The notes beneath the pieces were generated by a model, which did no database searches, was not told where the DNA came from, and saw only the letters and a program-made list of their open reading frames with translations. From Phymatolithon calcareum (taxonomy: Eukaryota > Rhodophyta > Florideophyceae > Hapalidiales), in NCBI GenBank assembly GCA_977006965.1, contig OZ345380.1:310001-374000 (forward strand): 64,000 bases of DNA, given 5' to 3'. Position 1 is the stretch's first letter, and the number at the start of each line of letters is the position of its first letter. The position numbers were made by a program, and so were the translations under genes. This document shows positions 55,233 to 64,000 of this stretch, piece after piece.

Positions 55233-56104
55233 TTACTTGGAGCTTGGTACAGTGATCATGACGGTAGAAGTATTTAGATCTTCATTCGCTTGATATGCTG
55301 CCAAGGCAGATATCAAAACGTCACTGGTTTTATGGTCAGAAAGAATCTCGTGTTGATCTGCCCAAGACAAAAGTCTTGCGTACATGGTTCTTGAAATATC
55401 TAGCTCGTCAGGAGATTTTTTGATTTCCGCCATAGTAGATATGGAAAGCTGGGGATCGACAGTCATGATGTCATTTGCTATGGCTATCCATACGTTGTCT
55501 GGGAGATCTTGAGCAAGATCTAGAATCTAGTTGACAGACAATGACGAGATGTCCTGATACCCGGTGAGCTCAAGGAGAAGATTGACCAGAGTTGCTTTTT
55601 GGACTTTGGGGCATTCTCTGATAACGTGGGAGTCAGATTTGAATCCGCGACACAACATACGAACTCCATTTCGGAATCCATTTTACCGTGCATGCTTATT
55701 TATGCGATTATCCGTTCCATATCGCCTTCCAGCTCTGGCATAAAAGGCTTCGTAATCTTTGAAGCTGCTGCGCTTACGGTATCAGAAGGATCTGATGGAT
55801 ACACTGGTTGGGAGGAAGAATGGCTAGTCGGAGTATGGTTGATTAAGTCCACGTTGAGAGATGTAGCTGTTCTAGAGTCCTGCAACTCTTGTTTATGAAT
55901 AGCCAAGATGCTATCGTTATAATAGTCTTCAGGAATTGCGCTTGGGTTTAGCTCAATCCATGAATAAGAAGAATGGTTGTGAGCTAATTGCAGATTCCAG
56001 AACTTCGAGAAGGAGAACGGGATGTTGATGGACAGCACCGAGCTGGTCTTGCAGTAGAAGGGATTTTTCTTAAAGTTTTCCCATTGCGTCAGACCAAGTG
56101 TCAA
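55233..56104 (-). pseudogene. Copia-2 gag C-terminal half, frameshifted, knuckle damaged
   Basis: Frames at 56104-55700 (FWNLQLAHNHSSYSWIELNP ... ) and 55466-55233 carry capsid-like helices (SPDELDISRTMYARLLSWAD). Between them, at about 55675-55630, the minus strand reads CRGFKSDSHVIREC. The Copia-1 equivalent is CRHCQSDSHLIRDC, so the second zinc-binding Cys has become Phe. Confidence 0.65.
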
Positions 56105-56225
56105 TCTCGGTCTTAAAGGAGGAGATTTTGAGACTACGCCATTCCCTTAGATTAGATGCCATGTTTGAGCTACTGTAGGACCATTTAAAGAGCTTTTCAA
56201 ACACTGCTTCAAGCGTCGAAACTTG

Positions 56226-57302
56226 TTAGTATATCTCGCTGTAGAAGAAACGACCGGCAAGAGAGTGGGGTTCTATCACATTCATGAGACATTCGAGTCC
56301 TTCTGTAGCGTTGAGTCCATATAGATGGGCTTGAGCGTAATAAGCCGCTTGGTGTCTCGATAGAATGTGCAAATCAGAGTTTCTTCCAGAATATCGAGAG
56401 CCCCGGGCAGAATAGTATTTGGCCATATCGCCAGGTCTACCTTTTGCGGTGCGCGAAGCAGCTAGTGGAATCACTCTGCTGGAGTGAGATCCGACGTATG
56501 AATGACTTCCTTGCGACAACTGTCCATTAAATGAATGCGGCATAGATGCAACTACTTGGTTATTTGTGGCCAGTGCCGGGACGACGTTCAGGGATTTGTT
56601 CTCCGGGAGATGATGGGCAGGAGTTTCTCTGGAGAGTGATATCGGAAGCCTGGAGTATGTTGTCGGCATATTCCGCAACGTTTGCTGCTCAGCGACATGT
56701 TCTCGTCTTGCTTGCTCAATGGTGTCAGCCAGACTACCAGCGGAAGCTCTTATATTGACCTTGGTCTGAGCTTGCGCGCGAGATTGATTTTGAGCCGCCC
56801 TAATGAATCGGAAGGGCTCGAAACCATTTGATCCATTACCAGTCTGCCCTTGTGCAACAACGGGGTGCTGAGGTACCATACTGGAATCACGAACAGCTGA
56901 ATACTCGGACCATGACGGTTCTGGATGAGAAGGAGATGTAGCGATGCTGTTTGTCGCGGATCTTGGATTTTGACCCGGCAGTTGTTGTTCACACAACGTA
57001 GGAAACAAAAACATACAGAGAAACACGTTGACACCCTCTTCAGCCTCAGAGCCTGATGGAGGAGGGATGTTCACGCCTTTCGCTAATAGCATTTGATACA
57101 AGGCAAATGCGTAAGTGTTGGAGCATTCCCAAAGGTTTTCAAAACTGACCATCATACGAGTGGACTCCCACAGAGTGTCAGGGGATGTGCTATACAAGTA
57201 TGGAATCATAGCCTGACGAATAGACGTATCAGCAGGGTCGGTGCTGTCATCGTCCTCTATCCATTGTAGAACGTTGGTCTCTATGTCCTCGGTTGTAGAC
57301 AT
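56226..57302 (-). pseudogene. Copia-2 gag N-terminal part
   Basis: 358 open codons from the ATG at 57302. An acidic start (MSTTEDIETNVLQWIEDDDS) leads to a helical region (ENLWECSNTYAFALYQMLLA) equivalent in place to Copia-1 gag. A long Ser/Gln/Pro/His-rich linker follows, then a C-terminal stretch (RHQAAYYAQAHLYGLNATEG). It stops at 56226; the continuation is in other frames. The open frame itself is undamaged. Confidence 0.7.
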
Positions 57303-57538
57303 ATTGGCTAAGTTTGACTGTAAAAGTACTCACTATATAAGAGATCGGATCCGAATGCGGCAGCGGTGAGTACGGCGGTTTCCAAACGGCCGTGAAGTCG
57401 CTTTCCAAAACGGCGGTAACGCCAGCGGTTGAATTCAGCGGATGGATGGATGAGGAACGATAGGGCAGGAGATGGATGAAAAGTAGTTTTTTTGGTTTTT
57501 TTCGGGATGGTAACGGTGTTTCAACGTTAATTGGCAAA

Positions 57539-57962
57539 TGTCGGTCGAATACCGTGAGAGATTGTCGGGATGAAAAACAAGGTCTTTGCTGACCCTGTCC
57601 ATTACTTGTTCCCTGCCGAGTCTGTTAGTCAGAACTTCGGCAGGGCTCTATGTAGAGAAAAGGACTGTTGCATAATTGCAGCACTCGGTAGTCACAAGTC
57701 ATGTGCTACCCATGATGTAAAACGGTAAAAACTAGTATCAGTTGACTTGTGCTTAGGAGTGTGTCCGTAAAGTGTCACCTTGGAAAATCTGTCAGATATC
57801 GGTACAATTCATGTAACGTATAGAAGCACTATTGACAGTCACACAAGACAGAACCCTCTCGTTTACCCAAACAAGTTCTTGGGTATACCTGGCTATAGTT
57901 TCACATTAGTGCATATACGCTCAATAAATCTCTTGGCCTGAAGAACCCAAGGAGGCACACAC
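57539..57962 (-). repeat. Copia-2 LTR, copy next to gag
   Basis: 424 bp from TGTCGGTCGAATACCGTG to ..GGAGGCACACAC, placed just upstream of gag on the minus strand, so it is the 5' LTR. Confidence 0.8.
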
Positions 57963-58280
57963 TGTCGGTCGAATACCGTGAGAGATTGTCGGGATTAAAA
58001 ACAAAGTCTTCTTAATCTTGTCCCTTACTTTTTCCCTTCCTGAGTCTGCTAGTCAGAACTTCAGCAGGGGCTTATGTAGAGAAAAAGAGTGCTGCATAAT
58101 TGCAGGATTCGGTACCTACAAGTCATGTGCTACCCGCGATGTAAAACGGTAAGACTACTAAAGGTTGAATTTTGCTTCGGAGTGTGTCCGCAAGTTGTCA
58201 CCTTTGGAAAACCATCATACATCGGAACAAATCATGTACCGTGTTCATGTAGTATTGAAAGTGACTCAAGACACACACCT
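57963..58280 (-). repeat. Second, tandem LTR copy (partial)
   Basis: Begins with the same TGTCGGTCGAATACCGTG directly after the first copy. It follows it through GTCAGAACTTC, CAAGTCATGTGCTACCC and GATGTAAAACGGTAA with ~15-20% change, losing similarity near 58280. Confidence 0.78.
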
Positions 58281-59596
58281 CTTCACCTCACCCATCCTTG
58301 GACCCTTGGTGTTACCCACAAAAGACAAATATACGTGAACGCTTGGTTACTAAATGGTCAATACTGCTCGAGTGGCTCATTGCTTGGAATATAGGCCCTG
58401 CTCCTGTACAGATTCTTCAGTTTTTCCTGCCCGACCAACGCAAGAGCTGTTTGTCTCTTCTATTGGATAACCTGTCCCAACGAACGCGGCTGGCGCTCGA
58501 AGCAGTAGCGAATATTTCCAGCCCACTACAAAAAAACTTGAGAAAATTACTCTCATTCTAATGCATAGTGCTTCACGAATGTTCTGCACGTCAGGATCAA
58601 GAAAATGTCCTTCTCACGGATACGAACACTTGGTATAGCAATAACTGCTTATTCCCGTATGGGGCTAACAAGCAGTGCTTTTTCATTTTTGCTCTTACTT
58701 ATAAACTTGATAAAACGTGCTCTTACTCCGAAGCAATATCGAAGAGCCGAACAGATGGCAGAAAAATCGATCTTGCATTGTTTGATGATTATTTAGAACA
58801 TCTTTAGGAGTCGAGTGAGAACACGTACGAACTGGTAATTTATCCCAAAAATCCTGTGTGAGAGGCAACTGTTCAACAATGGAATCCGTTTTGACTGGGG
58901 GAAACCACAGCCTAAAATTCACCTTTTTCCTCGCGGTTGCTTACCATAGTCTTTATACCGAATCGCGGGATCTAGCTCAGCGACAACTAACCGCAAAGTT
59001 TCTGCTGAGAAGTGGAACAAATGGTTCATCCGCAGATATATCGCATGAGGTCAGCATCAAAAATTGATAGAAATAGGATATTTTTCATGTTGTCGGTGAA
59101 GAACTCAAAAACGTTCTGCTGAAATTCTGCCGCGAAAGAAAGGATTCGGGTACCGCAAATATAATAAGGGCAATATTTAAACGGCTTTTGGCGTACGAAA
59201 AATAGTTTGGAAGCGATATGTCACAACTCGAAAACGGGAGAGAAAAATTAAAATTTCTGCTCTCGGTATCGGTAGATATCCTTCGCACGCCATAGAAGCC
59301 TATAAGACAGTGACAGAGAAAGAACAATCATTGCATATTAGCTCTGTTATTCAGGCATTGAACCCTCTTGGAAATATATATCACAGAGGTTCTGAACAGG
59401 CCTTGGTCCGATTCTATTACAGACCATTTCATAAACCAGAGCAATTGAAAAACGTTGTTGCTCCTCGTTCCTGGTTGCAATTGATATTTCAATTAGAATT
59501 CCAACGCCAATATTGCATTGCAATAGGAAAGCCGAAGCAATCGGTTTACCAATATTAATATCATACATCTATGATTTCTATCAAATATCGTGTAGC
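58281..59596. other. No confident gene
   Basis: Around 58645-58700, GCTTATTCCCGTATGGGGCT and AACAAGCAGTGC repeat the 9300-9400 and 18470-18520 block. Several 70-100-codon frames (58089-58394, 58298-58561, 58568-58807, 59310-59558) have no domain. Confidence 0.45.
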
Positions 59597-60304
59597 TTAC
59601 TCAATTTTCTCGCCTTCCAGCTCTGCAAAGTGCTCTTGAGCGTTCATTCGGACATTTAACCTTGCGAAACACACCCAGTGAACAGCTTCGCGCACTAACT
59701 TCGATGCCGGAATCGATGATTCAAATTGAGGAACACCAATGCCTCGAATAATTGAGGAGTCATCAATCAGTACATAATTGACTAATTTCCAAAGCCGCTC
59801 GACTTCTGAAACTGAGCCAAGTATGAAATTGTCGTCGATGAACTCGTCAGGGAAAGAGGGTGCCTCCTTGCAACGCCGCTGAGCCACGCGCTCCGCCATA
59901 GTGTCCGGTTTAGAGGGAGACTTATGTCCAGAAGGCGGCTGCTCTTCGTTGAGCGAAGAACGCACCGCAGTCCCTTTGTTGGCAGTGAGCTGGTCTACCA
60001 GACCCGTCTGTATTTTTCAACGCAGGACGCAAAGAGCGGGTTTCAGACGATCTTGGAAGTAGGCGAGAGATAGTGCTTGCCCAGTTTGCATCATACAGTG
60101 AAGAACAAGCCTTTTTCTTTTCTTGGCGTAGAGTTTCGACCAACATATCAAGATCGTAACCACACTTTTCCAAGGTATGATCGAGTGTCTGTAGGGTCTT
60201 GAATAGAGTATCGAACACGGCGAGCATCTTCTAGTACTTGAGCACTTTAGACTGGACCGTGTACTCGGGTTAATCTCAAAGTCGACACTGGCGGCATCGC
60301 TCAC
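59597..60304 (-). CDS. Unknown protein fragments in two frames
   Basis: 60304-60240 (SDAASVDFEINPSTRSS) and 59965-59597 (MRSSLNEEQPPSGHKSPSKP, FPDEFIDDNFILGSVSEVER, KLVREAVHWVCFARLNVRM) share a frame. Between them the best frame is 60227-59922 (MLAVFDTLFKTLQTLDHTLE, DLDMLVETLRQEKKKACSS). This could be one ~230-residue helical protein broken by indels or short introns. It might be a retroelement gag, given the protease-like scrap at 60583, although the order would be reversed. No family is recognised. Confidence 0.35.
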
Positions 60305-60404
60305 TTTTAGTAGCTCTACACGGATTTTTCAGCTCCTGAGCATCTGAGCCTTCCCAGACCACTTTGTGGTAAATACGAGTCTCGCGTTTGTAGATGGTGA
60401 GAAT

Positions 60405-60491
60405 CACTTGTTAACATAGACTCTACTATTGAAAGTTTGGACACCATTGCTTTGTCCAAAGTTTCAATAGTAGAGTCTATGTTAACAAGTG
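60405..60491. repeat. Near-perfect 38-bp-arm hairpin
   Basis: Arms 60405-60442 and 60454-60491 pair at 37 of 38 positions (start CACTTGTTAACATAGACTC) around an 11-nt loop. Long enough for a small-RNA precursor or a tiny foldback element. Confidence 0.9.
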
Positions 60492-60970
60492 AGCTAATTA
60501 TGATGTTGACTTCAAAGTTGAGCTTGTGGCTCCTGCAGGCAACGTGTGGCTTTCAGAAAGCCACTCTGTCTGATTGTTCGTAGCGCCATTGTCTCCAATC
60601 ATGTATAGTCCAAATTCATGAAAATCGTGCCCGTAGGACGGGAATATGTCATGCATGAACGAAAGATGTGCTTCAGCGTTGAACTTTGTGGTCTCGGATA
60701 GTTCATCTTAGCCATTTTTATGTTCGCCAATGTGCCCCATGGGTGAGCAAACCAGCAAAGTAAGCCGAGGTGTGCTGTCGGGGACATAATAGGCGTTCTG
60801 GCGCACCGTCGTCGCAGTACAGTACGATGAAATACCAGAAACATAATGTACGCTGTTGAAAGTCTAGAAATCGTACAGTACTGCGCGTCTTGTAAAGGTA
60901 AGCTAATCTGCGATGCGCTTCTGGGCATGCACAACGAGCTTGATTACTTCCACTACTGTAATGTGTCATA
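60492..60970 (-). pseudogene. Possible Copia-type protease scrap
   Basis: Minus-strand codons near 60640-60560 read HDFHEFGLYMIGDNGATNNQ, recalling the FEG..MDNGA..S entry of the two Copia proteases. Upstream frames (to 60970) are Cys/Arg-rich without a clear knuckle. The fragment is short, so the match could be chance. Confidence 0.3.
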
Positions 60971-62374
60971 ATGGCAGCGAAGATCTCTATATTGAGTATC
61001 GAAGTGGTTAGTAGAAGGTGGCTTCCGGGAGCCAGAGATAACGAGCATCAAGGTAAGGGGATTTCAGAAGCGTAAGCCAAAAAATAACATTCGCTCAACG
61101 TGAGCGCGAGCAAAACGCGCTGCACCGACGGGAGCGTTTCCCCATTCTTTAGACTCAAGTATCTACATCCGGTTGGCTTCGGCCCTATAAGTCGTAATTA
61201 GAGCTTTGATCTAAATAGGGACACGGGAAAGAGGCTAGATTGTTAGAATTAGACCTCTGTAGCATCCTATAGTTTCTTCGTTCTATAACGGCTATCAGCT
61301 TTAACGCAGAGGCGAGATAGAAGCTCGGACAAACCATCGGAGTTTAACATATTCTAATCTTCGACAATGGGGTTTAAACTAATACTATCTTAGTGTACTG
61401 TGGTGAGAATGTAGTAGTACTGTAGTTTCAAGGAAGTATTTCAGAAGATGACTGAAGTTTACAGGGACTGGGCACGTCAAGGACCAAAAGGGGGCCCACC
61501 TAGCTGGACGGAGGAGACGGATAACCCTAAACCAGCAGCAGGGACATGCAATCAGGGACGTGCAGAGTGTTTGAGCCATAAACACCGCTTAGAACGCTGG
61601 AAGGAGAAATTGGATAAATTAACGGCAAAACAACTCATATTCAGAAGAAAACGGGCCAATTTTGACCCCGGACAAATAGATGGGAGACAAAAAAAGTGGC
61701 CAAGGCCCGTAATAATGTAAAAAAACAAGACGGCTAAGTTCCCTAGAACATGCGCGCTGTTCAAGACGACATAGAAGAATTATTCGTTTAATAGCTGTCC
61801 TCTGGCTCAATGGCACACGAGAAAAGAAGCAGAAACGAGAGTTCGGTTCCACGGGTTAGAATTGTGTCAAAATTCCAAGTTTCAAGACCACCACAAGCGC
61901 AAGGACCACCTCAAGGGCAACCACCATTCTCAAAACATTCAAGTTATCAATTGTGACTTGAATGTTTTGATCAAGTGGATTTATTTGGAATAGAATAGTT
62001 TTTTGGCTTTTTGATCTACTGGTCGTACTTTTGCCTATCGGCACTTAGTCTTCTCGGTCAGCTCCTTGGAATCATTACATCATCAACGAGCACATTTTGA
62101 GTCGCCTGTGCTCCCCATACACGAGAAGCGTAGCAATTCGAGATTCGATTTGGACTCTAGGAAACAATCAATGCCGTAACTAATAGAGAAGTACGGCCAA
62201 ATACCACGCAAGAGATCACAACCCATCCTCTTCCAAGAACCGTTTGCGAGCACGTTCGTGTAACATAGCTTTCCCTTAGAATGCATTTTGTCTCTTCCAC
62301 TTAGAGTTCAGATATTTTGTAAGCCAATAATCTTACTCGCAATCGGGACGTGAGTGGAAGCGTAGAATGGAAAG
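60971..62374. other. No confident gene; one small plus ORF and a hairpin
   Basis: The plus ORF 61448-61720 (ATG; MTEVYRDWARQGPKGGPPSW, then HKHRLERWKEKLDKLTAKQL) is hydrophilic and basic, 90 aa, with no known family. A 15-bp perfect hairpin lies at 61930-61970. The rest shows nothing. Confidence 0.4.
61930..61970. repeat. Perfect 15-bp-arm hairpin
   Basis: TCAAAACATTCAAGT and its complement around an 11-nt loop. Confidence 0.9.
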
Positions 62375-62800
62375 ATGCACGCCCTTAGTTATTGGAACCC
62401 ACTCCCCGATGTGTTGTTAACAGGGCAAGACGACGTCGCGCTTTCGAGGTTTTTTCCATATCAACCACCATCAGTTTTTGTGCACTTAGCCATCGCCTAC
62501 GACAACATCTTGGACGTTCCAGGGAGCTGCCGTTGTCTCGCCTTGTTCGCCATCGCCCGGGTCACCGGTACTCTGCGGCTCTGTATCTGGCGCGGGAGGG
62601 CTGACTTCACCCGCGATGGAGGAACGGCCGCTGTCTCGCACCGTCTTTCGGGCCGCCTTGAACGCAGTGACCGAGATGGTGGCCATCGCAACCCTCCCGG
62701 AAGAAGTCCGCGGTGGCTGGCAGCAGTGCGCGGCAGAGCTCGTGCGTGAAGGAAGACGGTAGTTGCTTGGCGGTAGGCGGAAGTAGAAGGAACACGCACA
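62375..62800. other. GC-rich island open on both strands
   Basis: Plus frame 62375-62749 (124 codons) and minus frames 62486-62686 (MATISVTAFKAARKTVRDSG) and 62607-62795 (SSFTHELCRALLPATADFF) are all open, a usual effect of high GC. A gag-like minus-strand protein with a frameshift near 62690 is possible. No decision can be made. Confidence 0.3.
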
Positions 62801-62980
62801 GTCCCTTTTGCTATGCCGTATCCCTTGGCGCGCTGGACACTACCAGCTTACAATGAGGAGAGCATTTGCTACGTTTTTGCGAAGGCGTGGAAAATCTTCT
62901 TGACTGAAATTCGATTCCTCTCCACTGGATAGCATCTTTGCAACGCAGAGAACAAACACAGCAGATGCCTTATTATCTTC

Positions 62981-63334
62981 TTGTCTTGGAGTCTGTTCCT
63001 TTGGTCTATTTCAAGATCATATAAGACAGCTTTCCGTCGCGAGGAAAGCGCGAGAAAGAACGCTCATGAACGTGTTCTATCGACCATGCTCATGCACCCT
63101 CTAGACTTTCGGGCGCTGGTATCATCTGCTTCGGAAACTTATGTTAGTATGATGAATGCGGTCCAAAGTGTACTTGCCGAAGGAGACAATGTGTATGTGA
63201 TGAAATATGTAGACCTTTCGTGGACAAGTGGTCACTTCATTTTCTTTGCGTTATCATGCTACGAGGCGGAGGACAACGACCTCAAGTGTATACCTTACTC
63301 GAAGCGCCGAAGAGCCTCGACGTACCTGAGCTGA
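62981..63334 (+). CDS. Possible ORF, ~118 codons, unknown
   Basis: Contains MHPLDFRALVSSASETYVSM, QSVLAEGDNVYVMKYVDLSW and a hydrophobic SGHFIFFALSCY. The composition is protein-like but no family is recognised. The first ATG in frame lies within, near 63084. A shifted plus frame continues to 63510. Confidence 0.25.
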   Translation: MSWSLFLWSISRSYKTAFRREESARKNAHERVLSTMLMHPLDFRALVSSASETYVSMMNAVQSVLAEGDNVYVMKYVDLSWTSGHFIFFALSCYEAEDNDLKCIPYSKRRRASTYLS

Positions 63335-63880
63335 CTCGCCTGTGCAGAGAGAAGAATTGTTGCACGATGCGCGTTGTCCGAGACGCGCTTCTTCATAACG
63401 ACGACGCTCGACCGTGCGCTGGCACCGAAGACCAAAAAACCTTATGTTCGAATGATATGATCGGGCGAGGATGCAAAAGAGATGATGGAATGGTGTGGAA
63501 AAATATCTGACGGGAGATTATATACCGAAATCAATAATCTTTCACTTCTAATTGAAATTCAATGACATTGCAACGTGGGGCACGTGTGGGACATTCCATT
63601 TTGGACACGTACTCTTAATAATGTTGCCCGACAGTTATGTACATAATTATCGAAAATTTTAATCATGCAAATATACACGATCTCTCAGAATATCATGATC
63701 AGGGGTGTAATGGTAGTTCTGATAACATATCGGAGGTGACAAGAAAATACGTGACATACGAAGAGAAAAAAACTACACAATTCGCCAAACACAATATGCT
63801 GATTGAAAACGTCTACGGTACTTAGTACATGCTGTAGTCGTGATTATGGATTGCGGGAATGAGAAAGAAACTGAAAATGA
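63335..63880. other. No supported gene
   Basis: AT-rich; short frames only. Ends in GAGAAAGAAACTGAAAATGA before the satellite, similar to a LINE 3' tail. Confidence 0.45.
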
Positions 63881-64000
63881 ATGAATGAAAATGAATGAAA
63901 ATGAATGAAAATGAATGAAAATGAATGAAAATGAATGAAAATGAATGAAAATGAATGAAAATGAATGAAAATGAATGAAAATGAATGAAAATGAATGAAA
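63881..64000 (+). repeat. Satellite (ATGAATGAAA)n, 12 perfect units, continuing past the window
   Basis: Exact 10-bp period from 63881 to the last base. It is preceded by AAAATGAATG, the same motif as the LINE tail at 34294-34311, suggesting expansion from such a tail. Confidence 0.95.

Larger units (their letters stand above)
53892..58280 (-). mobile_element. Second Copia element (Copia-2), left end lost
   Basis: Minus-strand gag, protease and integrase of the same family as Copia-1 (shared DNGA..S protease entry, LH..FGHP and KSDSH gag motif). Pol is cut near 54060 by a LINE and its RT, RNase H and 3' LTR are missing. On the right, two successive copies of the LTR begin at 57539 and 57963. 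Confidence 0.88.

Noticed and set aside
62375-62800. A coding gene in the GC-rich island
   Set aside because: Both strands and several frames are open and none matches a family; left as unassigned.

Overview
The window reads as nuclear DNA of a transposon-rich eukaryote. A compact-genome red alga (a florideophyte such as Chondrus or a relative) is my best inference, not a proof. The reasons are: long intronless host genes lie in a sea of degenerate Copia, Gypsy, LINE and cut-and-paste transposons; the one intron I can define is short (67 bp); a plastid-type leader precedes a phosphate-ester transporter; and nothing looks bacterial (no operons or Shine-Dalgarno sites).

Layout. 1-8.2 kb: a decayed Copia element on the minus strand with both LTRs (414-689, 7425-7693), then a small membrane-protein ORF. 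8.2-9.5 kb: a hairpin and a tandem array of a ~360-380 bp repeat, carrying a 41-bp LINE tail and a fused-TIR palindrome. 10.5-15.15 kb: a decayed Gypsy element with a chromodomain-like pol tail. 15.2-20 kb: LINE scraps, a 1.1-kb TIR element inside another copy of the repeat, and a 158-bp foldback element. 20.38-33.07 kb: a 12.7-kb block bounded by ~49-bp inverted repeats and an 8-bp target duplication, holding two unrelated transposases (CMC/Plavaka-type on plus, P/THAP9-type on minus) and an unknown plus-strand gene. 33-38.4 kb: LINE remnants and a 2.0-kb 5'-truncated LINE with a 14-bp target duplication and an open RT frame. 38.5-41 kb: a frameshifted GT14-like glycosyltransferase and a two-exon gene of 299 aa. 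43.1-44.0 kb: an intact Harbinger/DDE_4-type transposase. 45-50 kb: two host genes, a 455-aa membrane protein whose start lies inside the dispersed repeat, and an OPA-family MFS transporter with a DnaJ-like cysteine-rich tail. 50.6-54 kb: F-box-like and LINE debris. 53.9-58.3 kb: a second Copia of the same family, cut by a LINE and carrying two tandem LTR copies. 58.3-64 kb: mostly unassigned, with a 38-bp-arm hairpin, a protease-like scrap and a 10-bp satellite running off the end.

The genes do not form one pathway; most of the window is transposons inserted in transposons. The likely functional host genes are the 299-aa gene, the 455-aa membrane protein and the transporter. The freshest mobile sequences are the Harbinger ORF and the truncated LINE. 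The most unusual object is the TIR-bounded 12.7-kb block. Positions were read by eye; frameshifts could be real decay or assembly error.
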